Below, one piece after another: positions 1-8,541 of a DNA stretch of 34,106 bases. A model generated the notes under the pieces. It had not been told where the DNA came from and made no database searches. It saw only the letters and a list, made by a program, of their open reading frames with translations. The translations under genes and the position numbers were made by a program. The stretch covers positions 1 through 34,106 of the forward strand of contig WVSM01000018.1 in assembly GCA_015689645.1 (NCBI GenBank), read 5' to 3'. How positions within the stretch are numbered: the first letter of the stretch is position 1; each line of letters starts with the position of its first letter. This DNA comes from Rhodobacterales bacterium HKCCE4037. Lineage in GTDB: Bacteria > Pseudomonadota > Alphaproteobacteria > Rhodobacterales > Rhodobacteraceae.

Positions 1-1
1 C

Positions 2-313
2 GCGACCCCTGCGGATGCGGACGCTGGCACCCGCCCCGCGGCGCTGGACGGCCCGCGCGGCGGGCAGGCCGACGACCTCAAGCGGATCAAGGGCGTCGGA
101 CCGAAGCTGGAGAAGCTGTGCAACGAGCTTGGCTTCTACCATTTCGACCAGATCGCCAATTGGTCGGCGGACGAGGTGGCTTGGGTCGATGCGAACCTGC
201 AGGGCTTCAAGGGCCGGGTCAGCCGCGACAACTGGGTCGAGCAGGCGCGCCTTCTGGCCGCAGGCGGCGAGACCGAGTTTTCCAAGAAAGTGGATGACGG
301 CGACGTATATTGA
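2..313 (+). CDS. nuoE: NADH-quinone oxidoreductase subunit E, C-terminal part (5' end outside window)
   Basis: The frame is open from the window edge to a TGA at 311-313 and gives 103 residues. After an Ala/Gly/Asp-rich linker (about residues 1-23) comes a compact domain starting DDLKRIKGVGPKLEKL (24-39), which has the look of a helix-hairpin-helix motif, then FYHFDQIANW and a Trp/Asp-rich end. From memory, NuoE of Rhodobacterales carries such a C-terminal extension after the thioredoxin-like [2Fe-2S] domain; the Fe-S domain itself lies outside the window. Position directly upstream of the nuo cluster supports the assignment. It could instead be a separate small gene or a fusion, which cannot be decided here. 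NuoE is part of the NADH-oxidising arm of complex I on the cytoplasmic side. Confidence 0.75.
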   Translation, partial: ATPADADAGTRPAALDGPRGGQADDLKRIKGVGPKLEKLCNELGFYHFDQIANWSADEVAWVDANLQGFKGRVSRDNWVEQARLLAAGGETEFSKKVDDGDVY

Positions 314-373
314 CCGGCGGGCCCCCAAGGCCTGACCGGTGACACGCTGCTAAGATGAGAAGCTGCGCGGCCC

Positions 374-458
374 GGTCGCGCAGTTTCCGCATGTCCGGGG
401 AGCGCAAAACCGGTGCCCACTTTTGCGCGACATGTTTCAGGTCGCGCAGTTTACGCAT
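374..458. repeat. Intergenic repeat cluster: 19-bp direct repeat flanking a hairpin
   Basis: A 19-bp sequence at 374-392 recurs at 440-458 with one mismatch. Between the copies is an inverted repeat, GCGCAAAA (402-409) and TTTTGCGC (421-428), with an 11-nt loop. The 16 bases at 420-435 recur exactly at 6397-6412, inside a lipoprotein gene. The block resembles short intergenic repeats common in alphaproteobacteria, but no family can be assigned from this window. It lies in the gap between nuoE and the next gene, so it could affect mRNA processing or translation there; that is inference. Confidence 0.55.
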
Positions 459-471
459 TCAAGGGACTGAC

Positions 472-705
472 ATGCCTGAGAAAAAACCCGTCCCCGAGGC
501 CGAGCGCCGCCGCGTCCGCCAGATACGCCTCGCCGCGATCGTCATGGCGGCGACCATGGTGCTGTGGATGGGAGCGCAGCTTCTGGGCGGCCGACTTGGG
601 CTGCCGGTGCAATATGCCTTCCTCTTCGATCTTGCGGCGATTGGAGCACTGGTCTGGGCCCTTGTGGTCACGTATTGGGTGTGGAAAGAGCGTAGGCAAA
701 GCTAG
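472..705 (+). CDS. Small membrane protein, DUF5337-like, between nuoE and nuoF
   Basis: Encodes 77 residues. A charged N-terminus (MPEKKPVPEAERRRVRQIR) is followed by two hydrophobic helices (about 20-38 and 47-68), joined by a loop with GGRLGLPVQY, and a basic end. The start at 472 is preferred over in-frame codons further upstream, because those would run through the repeat cluster and give a non-conserved N-terminus. It resembles the DUF5337 family found beside nuo genes in Rhodobacteraceae; this is recall, not a search. Location inside the nuo cluster suggests an accessory or assembly role for complex I or simple co-expression. No catalytic motif is visible. Confidence 0.75.
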   Translation: MPEKKPVPEAERRRVRQIRLAAIVMAATMVLWMGAQLLGGRLGLPVQYAFLFDLAAIGALVWALVVTYWVWKERRQS

Positions 706-750
706 GAGAGCGGCGCGAGCCCCCCAAGCGCGGACCGAGGAATTAGGCCC

Positions 751-2046
751 ATGTTGCAGGACAAAGACCGGATCTTCACCAACATCTACGGCATGCACGA
801 CCGCACCCTCGCCGGTGCGAAGGCGCGCGGCCATTGGGACGGGACGAAGGACCTGATCGGTCTGGGCCGCGAAAAGATCATCGAGATCATGAAGGCCAGC
901 GGCCTGCGGGGCCGGGGCGGCGCCGGGTTCCCGACCGGTCTCAAGTGGTCCTTCATGCCGAAGGAAAGCGACGGGCGTCCGGCCTACCTCGTGGTCAATG
1001 CCGACGAATCCGAGCCGGGCACCTGCAAGGACCGGGAGATCATGCGCAATGATCCCCATACGCTGATCGAAGGCTGCCTGATCGCGTCCTTCGCGATGAA
1101 TGCCAACGCCTGCTACATCTACATCCGCGGCGAATACATCCGCGAGCGCGAGGCGTTGCAGGCCGCCATCGACGAAGCTTACGAGGACGGGCTTCTGGGC
1201 AAGAATGCCGCGAACTCGGGCTGGGATTTCGACCTCTACCTGCACCACGGGGCAGGGGCCTATATCTGTGGCGAGGAAACCGCGCTTCTCGAAAGCCTCG
1301 AAGGCCGCAAGGGCATGCCCCGGATGAAGCCGCCGTTCCCGGCGGGCGCGGGCCTCTACGGTTGCCCGACCACGGTGAACAATGTCGAATCCATCGCTGT
1401 CGTGCCGACGATCCTGCGGCGGGGCGCGGACTGGTTCGCCGGCTTCGGCCGTCAGAACAACGCGGGCACGAAGCTGTTCGCCATCTCGGGCCACGTGAAC
1501 CAGCCTTGCGTCGTGGAAGAGGCGATGAGCATCACCTTCGAGGAGCTGATCGAGACCCATTGCGGCGGCATTCGCGGCGGGTGGGACAACCTCAAGGCGG
1601 TGATCCCGGGTGGCTCCTCCGTGCCCTGCGTGCGCGGCGAGAACATGCGCGACGCGATCATGGATTTCGACTACCTGCGCGGCGAGTTGGGCTCGGGCCT
1701 CGGCACGGCGGCGGTGATCGTGATGGACAAGTCCACCGACATCATCAAGGCGATCTGGCGGCTGTCGGCCTTCTACAAGCACGAAAGCTGCGGCCAGTGC
1801 ACGCCTTGCCGGGAAGGCACCGGCTGGATGATGCGGGTGATGGACCGGCTGGTGCGCGGCGACGCGCAGGTCGAGGAAATCGAGATGCTGTGGGACGTGA
1901 CCAAGCAGGTCGAGGGCCACACGATCTGCGCGCTCGGCGATGCGGCGGCCTGGCCGATCCAGGGCCTCATCAAGAACTTCCGCGACGAGATCGAGGACCG
2001 AATCAAGGTGCGCCGCGACGGCACCGCGCATATCGCTGCGGAATGA
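751..2046 (+). CDS. nuoF: NADH-quinone oxidoreductase subunit F (NADH- and FMN-binding)
   Basis: Encodes 431 residues, the usual NuoF length. The glycine-rich NADH/FMN site [10 protein letters not shown] lies at about 54-63, followed by [14 protein letters not shown] and the [19 protein letters not shown] segment typical of the flavin pocket. Four cysteines for the N3 [4Fe-4S] cluster are present: C347, C350 and C353 in [13 protein letters not shown], and C393 in TICALGD. It accepts hydride from NADH and passes electrons through FMN and N3 into the peripheral arm of complex I. A purine-rich GAGG lies upstream of the ATG with long spacing. Its stop overlaps the start of the next gene (ATGA at 2043-2046), so the two are probably translationally coupled. 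Confidence 0.98.
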   Translation: MLQDKDRIFTNIYGMHDRTLAGAKARGHWDGTKDLIGLGREKIIEIMKASGLRGRGGAGFPTGLKWSFMPKESDGRPAYLVVNADESEPGTCKDREIMRNDPHTLIEGCLIASFAMNANACYIYIRGEYIREREALQAAIDEAYEDGLLGKNAANSGWDFDLYLHHGAGAYICGEETALLESLEGRKGMPRMKPPFPAGAGLYGCPTTVNNVESIAVVPTILRRGADWFAGFGRQNNAGTKLFAISGHVNQPCVVEEAMSITFEELIETHCGGIRGGWDNLKAVIPGGSSVPCVRGENMRDAIMDFDYLRGELGSGLGTAAVIVMDKSTDIIKAIWRLSAFYKHESCGQCTPCREGTGWMMRVMDRLVRGDAQVEEIEMLWDVTKQVEGHTICALGDAAAWPIQGLIKNFRDEIEDRIKVRRDGTAHIAAE

Positions 2047-2420
2047 GGGGACTGGCTGCCATCGGTCTGCTGGCGCTGGCGGGCTGTGTTTCGCAACCGT
2101 CGGGCGTGCAGGCGCAATTCGGGGCGTTTGCCGGGAATGCCGCGACGGCGGACATCATGGCGGGGTTCTGCCCGCAATACGAGATGCGCAACTCGCTTGA
2201 GGAGCTGACGCAGGGCTTCATCGACCAGATGCTGGCCGCCGGTTACTCGGAGATCGAGGTTCTGGACGCGATCCAGGCGACCTCGGAAGAAGCGATCATC
2301 GAGGAGGTGATCGTCGAAATGGGCCAGCAGGGCGTGACGCCGGGCGACGAGGCCGCCCTGTGCGCCTATGCCGACCGGGAAGTGGCCGCCGGAAGCCAGA
2401 TCGGGCGGTTCCTGCGATAG
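2043..2420 (+). CDS. Small lipoprotein, distant relative of the DUF5333-type protein
   Basis: Encodes 125 residues and starts inside the nuoF stop codon (ATGA overlap). The N-terminus [15 protein letters not shown] ends in a lipobox (LAGC), so the mature protein should be membrane-anchored in the periplasm. The rest is mostly acidic and helical. Its end, [24 protein letters not shown] over several residues, matches the end of the protein at 3604-4035 (SLCRVGRDEISAGSTIGRML), including an equivalent Cys and the GSxIGRxLR ending, and both have an earlier Cys near the start of the mature region. The two look like diverged paralogs on either side of an insertion in the nuo cluster. Function is unknown. 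Confidence 0.8.
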   Translation: MRGLAAIGLLALAGCVSQPSGVQAQFGAFAGNAATADIMAGFCPQYEMRNSLEELTQGFIDQMLAAGYSEIEVLDAIQATSEEAIIEEVIVEMGQQGVTPGDEAALCAYADREVAAGSQIGRFLR

Positions 2421-2426
2421 GAACAC

Positions 2427-2609
2427 TCACTTGGTGTGGGTCGTGTCCTTGAGGTTTTCCTCGTTCTTCTCCGGCATGCCCTCGGCGATGTCGTCGCTCG
2501 AATCCTTGGTCTTTTTCTCGCCGACCTTGTCTTTCTCGACGTAATTCTTCGTCAGGTCGTCGGCCTTGGTGGTGGCCTTGCCGATGTCGTCTTTTTTCGC
2601 GTCGCTCAT
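2427..2609 (-). CDS. Small, highly charged hydrophilic protein, possibly stress-induced
   Basis: Encodes 60 residues, MSDAKKDDIGKATTKADD onward, rich in Lys, Asp, Glu and Thr, with no hydrophobic segment and no Cys. The start at 2609 is chosen because GGGAGGACC lies just upstream of this ATG at good spacing; an in-frame ATG at 2627 would place that ribosome binding site inside the gene. Composition suggests a disordered soluble protein, like small stress proteins, but no family is recognised. It is the only - strand gene inside the nuo cluster and meets the lipoprotein gene tail to tail with a 6-bp gap. A GGAAC-N17-CGTT promoter candidate lies about 50 bp upstream. Confidence 0.7.
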   Translation of the reverse strand: MSDAKKDDIGKATTKADDLTKNYVEKDKVGEKKTKDSSDDIAEGMPEKNEENLKDTTHTK

Positions 2610-2664
2610 GGTGGTCCTCCCTTTCATGTGCGTGCAGCGGGCGGTTTCGCCGGCTTGCCTTCAA

Positions 2665-2690
2665 AACGCAGGGTTGGGGGAAACGGTTCC
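2665..2690 (-). promoter_or_regulatory. ECF sigma (EcfG-type) promoter candidate for the 2427-2609 gene
   Basis: Read on the - strand, GGAAC (2690-2686) is followed after exactly 17 bases by CGTT (2668-2665). This matches the GGAAC-N16/17-CGTT consensus of the alphaproteobacterial general stress sigma factor EcfG. Predicted transcription start near 2656 leaves a leader of about 47 nt with a good ribosome binding site. Whether this organism has EcfG cannot be seen here, and it may be absent in many Rhodobacterales, so another ECF sigma factor is an alternative. Confidence 0.45.
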
Positions 2691-2859
2691 GGGTCATCAT
2701 GGGCGGCGACCGTATACCTGTGTGTCCTAACGGACTCAGCAGGATCGCGGTAGATCCTTGCCATCTTGCTGGATTCCCCGGGTTTTCCTATCCTTCCGCC
2801 AAAATGACCGCTTGGGCCATTGGCACCGGGCGGCGGGTTGAGGGCAAAGGGGCGGCACG

Positions 2860-3117
2860 ATGGTTCGTGTTTATTGGTATTCTCTGGCGATCATCTACGT
2901 GACCTGCGCGGTTGTGGGCGCGACGCTCTGCTACCAGCTGTGGGGCGTGGGCGGCGGCATTCTGGGCGCGGTGATGGGCGGAATGGTGGCCTCGGGCGTG
3001 GCGATCCTGCTGAACACGCCGGAACGGATGGAGGCGGCGATCTACATCGTTCTGGCGCTGCTTTTCCTGACGCTTCTGGTCTGGCTCATCATCACCTTCT
3101 GGGGTGTGCGCCTGTGA
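2860..3117 (+). CDS. Small polytopic membrane protein of unknown function
   Basis: Encodes 85 residues almost entirely made of three predicted membrane helices (about 8-28, 31-50 and 59-82), with the short charged loop NTPERMEA between the second and third. The middle helix is Gly-rich (GVGGGILGAVMGGMVASG), which suggests tight helix packing. No catalytic or metal-binding motif is seen. AAGGGG upstream of the ATG may serve as ribosome binding site. Its stop overlaps the GTG start of the next gene (GTGA at 3114-3117). The pair sits between the stress-like gene and the DUF5333-type gene in the nuo cluster. Confidence 0.75.
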   Translation: MVRVYWYSLAIIYVTCAVVGATLCYQLWGVGGGILGAVMGGMVASGVAILLNTPERMEAAIYIVLALLFLTLLVWLIITFWGVRL

Positions 3118-3488
3118 AGGCGTGGCTGGCGGCCCCGCTGGCCACGTTGGCCCCCTTGGCGCTCGCCGCCTGCGTGACGCCACAGGTCTATGTGACCGAG
3201 ATCGGGCCGCTGCGCGTGGAGGCCGACCCGGACGTGGCGATCTACACCCCCGTGACCTTGCCCGATGGCGTCGAGATCGAGCCTACGCCGATTCTGGGCG
3301 GGCTGGTCGTGCGCACGCTGAACGGGCAGGTTGTTCCCTTCGAGGCGCGCGCCGCCGCGCTGGAGGCGCTGGAGGCGCATTGCTTCGCCTATGATCCCGC
3401 GACGGTGCCGCTGTTCTTCGGCTGGCGCAACGTGGGCGACGAAAGCCTCTGGTCCGCCGCAGGATGTGACCTGCCGGGTGCTGCCTGA
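3114..3488 (+). CDS. Small lipoprotein of unknown function, GTG start
   Basis: Encodes 124 residues from a GTG that overlaps the previous stop codon. The signal peptide ends in LALAAC, a lipobox, with the lipidated Cys at about residue 20. The mature part is predicted to be beta-rich (VYVTEIGPLRVEADPD, TPVTLPDGVEIEPTP) and ends with CFAYDPATVPLFFGWRNV and a second Cys near SAAGCDLP, so a disulfide is possible. No recognised family. The GTGA overlap suggests it is made together with the upstream membrane protein. Confidence 0.7.
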   Translation: MKAWLAAPLATLAPLALAACVTPQVYVTEIGPLRVEADPDVAIYTPVTLPDGVEIEPTPILGGLVVRTLNGQVVPFEARAAALEALEAHCFAYDPATVPLFFGWRNVGDESLWSAAGCDLPGAA

Positions 3489-3603
3489 GCGGCGGTTTGG
3501 TGCCGAAAGGCGCGATAACCAATTCGTGACATTGAATAACGCGCGTTCTTGCCCCCATGTCCCGTGTCGGAAACGGGCCAACCTCAATCAGGGAATAAAA
3601 AGA

Positions 3604-4035
3604 ATGCTTACCCCCTTCCGTATTGCCGCAGCCGCAGGCGTGCTGCTGGTTACAGGGCTGTTCACCACGATGGGCCATGCACAGGACGCCCGCTGGCAGC
3701 CCCTGCGCGAGTCGGCCGAGATCGAGAATGGCCTTCTGGTCGTCATGGTCGGCTCCTTCATCGTCGAGGGATGCGATGACATTTCGGTCCGGCGGCTGCG
3801 CTCGACCCCGTACATGATCGGCCTTGCACGGCAGGCCATGGGGCTTGGGTTCAGCCAGGCGGAGGTCGAGGAATTCATCGACGATCCGGTCGAACGGGCC
3901 CGTGTTGAGGCGCGCGCGGATGCCTATCTGGCGCAGAACGGGGCCGCCCGGGGCGATGCCGCGTCGCTGTGCCGGGTGGGGCGCGACGAAATTTCCGCCG
4001 GTTCGACGATTGGCAGGATGCTCCGGCAGGGGTAG
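3604..4035 (+). CDS. DUF5333-type exported protein upstream of nuoG
   Basis: Encodes 143 residues. The N-terminus MLTPFRIAAAAGVLLVTGL is a signal peptide with likely cleavage after GHA (about residue 25), giving a periplasmic protein. The body is helical with one Cys in VEGCDD and another in ASLCRVGRDEISAGS, which fits the DUF5333 family seen between nuo genes in Rhodobacteraceae (from memory). AGGGA at about 10 nt before the ATG decides this start; the frame is open further upstream but without signal-peptide features. The C-terminus matches that of the lipoprotein at 2043-2420. A role in complex I assembly or redox sensing is only a guess from location. Confidence 0.8.
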   Translation: MLTPFRIAAAAGVLLVTGLFTTMGHAQDARWQPLRESAEIENGLLVVMVGSFIVEGCDDISVRRLRSTPYMIGLARQAMGLGFSQAEVEEFIDDPVERARVEARADAYLAQNGAARGDAASLCRVGRDEISAGSTIGRMLRQG

Positions 4036-4040
4036 AAGAC

Positions 4041-4107
4041 GGGCCAAACGCCGGTGCGCTGTCGTGCGCCGGCCCACTTGGATCGGCCGATTATCGGTCG
4101 AGCGAAA
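4041..4107 (+). promoter_or_regulatory. Hairpin-rich leader ahead of nuoG
   Basis: The 84-nt gap before nuoG holds two potential RNA hairpins. GGTGCGC (4052-4058) can pair with GTGCGCC (4063-4069) across a 4-nt loop using two G-U pairs, with GGGCC (4041-4045) and GGCCC (4071-4075) able to extend it. A second short stem, around CCGAT-TATCGG at 4087-4098, sits just before the GAAAGGA ribosome binding site. There is no T-run, so this is unlikely to be a plain terminator. An mRNA processing or stability site is possible. Confidence 0.35.
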
Positions 4108-4119
4108 GGACCGGCCCCC

Positions 4120-6141
4120 ATGAGCGACCTGCGCCAGATCATCATCGACGGCAACGAGATCGAAGTTGATCCAGCCCTGACCCTGATCCAGGCCTGCGAA
4201 CAGGCCGGGATCGAAATTCCGCGTTTCTGCTACCACGAGCGTCTGTCCATCGCGGGCAATTGCCGGATGTGCCTTGTGGAAGTCGTGGGCGGCCCGCCGA
4301 AGCCCGCCGCCTCCTGCGCGATGCAGGTCAAGGATCTGCGGCCCGGGCCGGAAGGCCAGCCGCCGGTCATCAAGACCAATTCGCCGATGGTCAAGAAGGC
4401 GCGCGAAGGGGTGATGGAGTTCCTGCTCATCAACCACCCGCTCGATTGTCCGATCTGCGACCAGGGCGGTGAATGCGACCTGCAGGACCAGGCGATGGCC
4501 TATGGCGTCGATTTCAGCCGCTACCGCGAGCCAAAGCGCGCTGCGACCGAGCTTGAGCTCGGGCCGCTGGTGGGCACCGCGATGACACGCTGCATCTCCT
4601 GCACCCGCTGCGTGCGTTTCATCACCGAAGTCGCCGGCATGCCCGAGATGGGCCAGACGGGCCGCGGCGAGGATTCGGAGATCACCTCCTACCTCGGCCA
4701 GACGCTCGAGTCGGAGATGCAGGGCAATATCGTGGACCTCTGCCCGGTCGGTGCACTGACCTCGAAGCCCTACAGCTTCACCGCGCGTCCGTGGGAGCTG
4801 ACCAAGACCGAATCCATCGACGTGATGGATGCGCTTGGATCGAACATCCGGGTCGATACGAAAGGCCGTGAGGTCATGCGTATCCTGCCGCGCAACAATG
4901 ACGGCGTGAACGAGGAATGGCTGAGCGACAAGTCGCGCTACGTCTGGGACGGTCTGCGCCGACAGCGCCTCGACAAGCCGTATATTCGTGAGAACGGCAA
5001 ACTGCGCCCGGCAAGCTGGGGCGAGGCGATGGGCCTCGCCGCCGAGAAGATCAAGGGCGCGTCGAAGCTGATCGGGCTGGTCGGCGACCTCGCCCCGACC
5101 GAAGCCGCCTATGCGCTGAAGTCGCTGATCGAAGGGCAGGGCGGTGTCGTCGAATGCCGCACCGATGGGGCGAAGCTGCCCTCGGGCAACCGCGCGGCCT
5201 ATGTCGGCACCGGTTCGGTGGAAGAGATCGACAGCGCGAAACGTATCCTGCTGATCGGCACCAACCCGCGCAGCGAGGCGCCGGTTCTGAACGCCCGTAT
5301 CCGCAAGGCATGGTCGGCTGGTGCGGACGTGGCGCTTCTGGGTGACGCCGTTGATCTGACCTATGATTATCACCACCTCGGCACCGGACGGGATGACCTG
5401 GCCAAGCTGGTGAAAGACCCGGGCCTGAGCGAAGGCACTGACACACCCGGCATGGTGATCGTCGGGCAGGCCGCGCTGACCGGTGACGACGGCGCGGCGG
5501 CTCTCGCCCATGCGATGAAGATCGCGGAGCTTGGGAATTCGCGTCTTCTGGTGCTGCACACCGCCGCCAGCCGGGTGGGCGCGATGGACGTAGGCGCGAC
5601 CAACCCGGACGGCATGGCCGCCGTTCAGGACGCGGACGTGATCTACAACCTCGGCGCCGACGAGATCGAGATCGCCGAGGGCGCTTTCGTGATCTACCAG
5701 GGGTCGCACGGCGACCGGGGCGCACACCGCGCCGACGTGATCCTGCCGGGGGCCGCCTATACCGAGGAACAGGGTCTCTTCGTGAACACCGAGGGGCGTC
5801 CGCAGCTTGCGCTGCGTTCGGCCTTCCCGCCGGGTGACGCGCGCGAGAACTGGGCGATCCTGCGGGCGCTGTCGGCGGAAGTCGGCGCGACGCTGCCCTT
5901 CGACACGATCGGCGCGCTCAGGGCCGAGATGGTCAAGGCTGCGCCGCATCTGAAGCTGATCGACGAGGTGGCCGAGAATGAGGGCGAGACGCTCGACCTC
6001 GGCAAGCTCGGAAAGGGCGATTTCGGGCAGGCGGTCACCGACCATTACCTGACCAACCCGATCCTGCGCGCGTCCGCCCTGATGGCGGAACTCAGCGCCA
6101 ATGCGAAGGCGCGCCGCGAAGCGCCGATGGCCGCGGAGTAA
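4120..6141 (+). CDS. nuoG: NADH-quinone oxidoreductase subunit G (Fe-S subunit)
   Basis: Encodes 673 residues, to my recollection the same length as Paracoccus Nqo3. The start at 4120 is chosen for the AAAGGA upstream and the usual beginning [17 protein letters not shown]. The [2Fe-2S] ligands are C37, C48, C51 and C66; the N5-type cluster uses H106, C110, C113 and C119 ([15 protein letters not shown]); a further [4Fe-4S] cluster uses C158, C161, C164 and C208 (CISCTRCVR and DLCPVGAL). The remainder is a molybdopterin-oxidoreductase-like fold without catalytic cofactor binding, as usual. The extra N7 cluster ligands found in E. coli-type NuoG were not seen. It carries electrons along the peripheral arm of complex I. 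Confidence 0.98.
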   Translation: MSDLRQIIIDGNEIEVDPALTLIQACEQAGIEIPRFCYHERLSIAGNCRMCLVEVVGGPPKPAASCAMQVKDLRPGPEGQPPVIKTNSPMVKKAREGVMEFLLINHPLDCPICDQGGECDLQDQAMAYGVDFSRYREPKRAATELELGPLVGTAMTRCISCTRCVRFITEVAGMPEMGQTGRGEDSEITSYLGQTLESEMQGNIVDLCPVGALTSKPYSFTARPWELTKTESIDVMDALGSNIRVDTKGREVMRILPRNNDGVNEEWLSDKSRYVWDGLRRQRLDKPYIRENGKLRPASWGEAMGLAAEKIKGASKLIGLVGDLAPTEAAYALKSLIEGQGGVVECRTDGAKLPSGNRAAYVGTGSVEEIDSAKRILLIGTNPRSEAPVLNARIRKAWSAGADVALLGDAVDLTYDYHHLGTGRDDLAKLVKDPGLSEGTDTPGMVIVGQAALTGDDGAAALAHAMKIAELGNSRLLVLHTAASRVGAMDVGATNPDGMAAVQDADVIYNLGADEIEIAEGAFVIYQGSHGDRGAHRADVILPGAAYTEEQGLFVNTEGRPQLALRSAFPPGDARENWAILRALSAEVGATLPFDTIGALRAEMVKAAPHLKLIDEVAENEGETLDLGKLGKGDFGQAVTDHYLTNPILRASALMAELSANAKARREAPMAAE

Positions 6142-6146
6142 TCCGC

Positions 6147-6557
6147 ATGCGGCGCAGTCGCCTAATCGGCCTGACAGGCGTCTGCGCAGGTGCCCTGGTC
6201 GCGGGATGCGTCGGCGGAACCGAGGGGCCGACCCTCGACGAGGCGCCGCCCGCTTCCTACGATGGAATCCAGACCCGCCTGCTGGACGACGACCTGGTGA
6301 ATTTCCGGGCACAGATGACCGGTGTGGCGACCCGTGCCGACCTCGACGCCTATGCGCGCTGCGCTGCCGCACAATACACCCTGATCCGGGGCTACGCTTT
6401 TGCGCGACATGTGCGCACAAGTATTACGGAAGAGGGTGGCGTTTGGGTCGCAGATGCGGTTTACACCATCTCGCCGGACCTCCCGCGCGGGTTGCAGACG
6501 CTGGAAGCCCAGGTGGTTGCGGCAGATTGCGCGGAGCAAGGGATACCGTCGGTCTGA
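6147..6557 (+). CDS. Small lipoprotein between nuoG and nuoH
   Basis: Encodes 136 residues, 5 nt after nuoG. The signal peptide MRRSRLIGLTGVCAGALVAGC ends in a lipobox, so the protein should be anchored on the periplasmic face. The mature part has a paired Cys in DAYARCAAAQYTL and in VVAADCAEQG, possibly a disulfide, with a predicted mixed alpha/beta fold and no recognised family. Codons for residues 84-89 contain an exact 16-bp copy (6397-6412) of a sequence from the repeat cluster near 420, so this stretch may derive from a repeat. Location suggests co-expression with complex I. Confidence 0.75.
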   Translation: MRRSRLIGLTGVCAGALVAGCVGGTEGPTLDEAPPASYDGIQTRLLDDDLVNFRAQMTGVATRADLDAYARCAAAQYTLIRGYAFARHVRTSITEEGGVWVADAVYTISPDLPRGLQTLEAQVVAADCAEQGIPSV

Positions 6558-6599
6558 AACGGCCATCCAGACGGACCCGAGCCAAGGGACAGACGACCG

Positions 6600-7637
6600 A
6601 TGGACAGCTTTCTTTCGACCACCCCGGGGATGATCCTGATCATCATCCTGCAGTGTCTGCTGATCGTGGTGCCGCTGCTCGTCGCGCTGGCGTTCCTGAT
6701 GTACGCGGACCGCAAGATCTGGGCAGCGGTGATGATGCGGAAGGGGCCGAACGTCGTCGGCGTCTTCGGCCTGCTGCAGAGTTTCGCGGATTTCGGCAAA
6801 TACATCATCAAGGAAATCGTGATTCCGGCCGGCGCGGACCGTCCGGTCTTCCTGATGGCGCCGATGGTCACGCTGGTGATGTCGCTCATCGCGTGGGCTG
6901 TGATCCCGTTCAACGACGGCTGGGTGCTGTCTGATATCAACGTGGCCATCCTGTTCGTTTTCGCCGTCTCCTCGCTCGAGGTGTACGGCGTGATCATGGG
7001 TGGATGGGCCTCGAACTCGAAATACCCGTTCCTGGGCTCGCTCCGGTCGGCCGCGCAGATGATCTCCTACGAGGTGTCGATCGGCCTCATCATCATCGGC
7101 ATCGTCATTTCGACCGGGTCGATGAACTTCGGCGCGATCGTCGAAGCGCAGGACGGCAGCTACGGCCTGTTCAACTGGTATTGGCTGCCGCACCTGCCGA
7201 TGCTGTTCCTGTTCTTCGTCTCGGCGCTGGCCGAAACCAACCGCCCGCCCTTCGACCTTCCGGAAGCGGAATCGGAACTGGTCGCGGGATACCAGGTCGA
7301 ATATTCGTCGACGCCGTTCCTGCTGTTCATGATCGGGGAACTGGTGGCGGTCGTGCTGATGTGTGCGCTGATCTCGCTGCTGTTCTTCGGCGGCTGGCTG
7401 TCGCCGATCCCCGGGCTGCCCGACGGCATCTTCTGGTTCATCCTGAAGATGGGCGCCGTGTTCTTCTGCTTCTCGATGGTGAAGGCCATCGTGCCGCGCT
7501 ACCGCTACGACCAGCTGATGCGCCTGGGGTGGAAGGTATTCCTGCCGTTCAGCCTGTTCTGGGTGGTGTTCGTGGCCTTCATGGCAAAATTCGAAGTGTT
7601 CGGCGGGTTCTACGCCCGCTTCCTGGTGGGGGGCTGA
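6600..7637 (+). CDS. nuoH: NADH-quinone oxidoreductase subunit H (membrane)
   Basis: Encodes 345 residues, as in Paracoccus NuoH. Eight membrane helices are apparent. The highly conserved quinone-site loop [20 protein letters not shown] starts at about E212, and the early loop has [19 protein letters not shown], both diagnostic. NuoH links the Fe-S arm to the proton-pumping membrane arm and forms much of the ubiquinone chamber. The start follows a short gap after the lipoprotein, with AAGGGA upstream at 13 nt. Confidence 0.98.
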   Translation: MDSFLSTTPGMILIIILQCLLIVVPLLVALAFLMYADRKIWAAVMMRKGPNVVGVFGLLQSFADFGKYIIKEIVIPAGADRPVFLMAPMVTLVMSLIAWAVIPFNDGWVLSDINVAILFVFAVSSLEVYGVIMGGWASNSKYPFLGSLRSAAQMISYEVSIGLIIIGIVISTGSMNFGAIVEAQDGSYGLFNWYWLPHLPMLFLFFVSALAETNRPPFDLPEAESELVAGYQVEYSSTPFLLFMIGELVAVVLMCALISLLFFGGWLSPIPGLPDGIFWFILKMGAVFFCFSMVKAIVPRYRYDQLMRLGWKVFLPFSLFWVVFVAFMAKFEVFGGFYARFLVGG

Positions 7638-7642
7638 TACTA

Positions 7643-8137
7643 ATGACCCAGATCGACTACACCCGCGCCGCGAAATATTTCCTGTTTGCCGACTTCTTCA
7701 AAGCCTTCGGGTTGGGCCTGAAATACATGTTCTCGCCCAAGGTGACGGTGAACTACCCGCACGAGAAGGGGCCGCTTTCGCCGCGCTTCCGGGGCGAGCA
7801 CGCGCTGCGCCGCTATCCCAATGGCGAGGAACGCTGCATCGCCTGCAAACTGTGCGAGGCGATCTGCCCCGCGCAGGCCATCACCATCGACGCCGAACCG
7901 CGCGAGGACGGCTCGCGCCGGACCACGCGTTACGACATCGACATGACCAAGTGCATCTATTGCGGCTTCTGCCAGGAGGCCTGCCCGGTCGATGCCATCG
8001 TCGAGGGTCCGAATTTCGAATTCGCCACCGAAACCCGGGAGGAGCTGTTTTACGACAAGCAGAAACTTCTCGATAACGGCGAGCGGTGGGAAGCGGCGAT
8101 TGCCAAGAACCTTGAACTGGATGCGCCCTACCGATGA
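7643..8137 (+). CDS. nuoI: NADH-quinone oxidoreductase subunit I (2 x [4Fe-4S])
   Basis: Encodes 164 residues. Two ferredoxin motifs are complete: C65, C68, C71, C75 ([12 protein letters not shown]) and C104, C107, C110, C114 ([12 protein letters not shown]). These bind clusters N6a and N6b, which pass electrons to N2 near the quinone site. The start at 7643 ([13 protein letters not shown]) lies 5 nt after the nuoH stop, and the N-terminal amphipathic segment is typical of alphaproteobacterial and mitochondrial homologs. The stop overlaps the start of the next gene (ATGA). Confidence 0.98.
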   Translation: MTQIDYTRAAKYFLFADFFKAFGLGLKYMFSPKVTVNYPHEKGPLSPRFRGEHALRRYPNGEERCIACKLCEAICPAQAITIDAEPREDGSRRTTRYDIDMTKCIYCGFCQEACPVDAIVEGPNFEFATETREELFYDKQKLLDNGERWEAAIAKNLELDAPYR

Positions 8138-8541
8138 CTGACAAGAACCCCTTCGAGGCGCTGTTCCAGCAGACGCAGGACATGACGCAGGACTGGCTGA
8201 AGGCCGTGAACCCGGCCATGGCCTCGTTCAACCCTGCGCAGTTGGACAAGATGTGGCCCACCGTCCCGGCCGAGATGCTGGAGGCGTTCATGGGCAAGCA
8301 GTTCAACCCCGGCGGTCTGGACGCGAAAACCCGGCTTCTGCTGACGCTTCTGGGCCTGACGGTGCAAGGCGCGGTGGCCGAGGCACAGATCCGCCTCACG
8401 GTGCGTCACGCCGCCGAGGCCGGTGCGACCCAGCAGGAGATTGCGGAAACCATCGGTGTCGCCGCGCTGTTCGGCGGGGTGCCCGCGATGAACAAGGCGA
8501 TGTCGCTGGCGCAAGAGGCATTGGGAGGGGACGAGGCATGA
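8134..8541 (+). CDS. Carboxymuconolactone decarboxylase (CMD)-like protein inside the nuo operon
   Basis: Encodes 135 residues, coupled to nuoI and to nuoJ by ATGA overlaps at both ends. The C-terminal two thirds, from [19 protein letters not shown] to [17 protein letters not shown], match the CMD/AhpD-like helical fold, including [18 protein letters not shown]. No Cys is present, so the CxxC peroxidatic pair of AhpD-type proteins is absent and a disulfide-reductase role is excluded by sequence. The N-terminal 50 residues ([27 protein letters not shown]) resemble a phasin-like helix but this is weak. Tight coupling suggests a role tied to complex I; the actual function is unknown. Confidence 0.85.
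   Translation: MTDKNPFEALFQQTQDMTQDWLKAVNPAMASFNPAQLDKMWPTVPAEMLEAFMGKQFNPGGLDAKTRLLLTLLGLTVQGAVAEAQIRLTVRHAAEAGATQQEIAETIGVAALFGGVPAMNKAMSLAQEALGGDEA

Noticed and set aside
451-2031. Long - strand frame of 526 codons over nuoF
   Set aside because: It lies antisense to an unmistakable nuoF; its His/Arg/Asp-rich product without motifs is the typical shadow of a GC-rich gene.
3283-6420. Long - strand frame of 1045 codons over nuoG
   Set aside because: Shadow of nuoG and its neighbours; no ribosome binding site, family motif or plausible composition.
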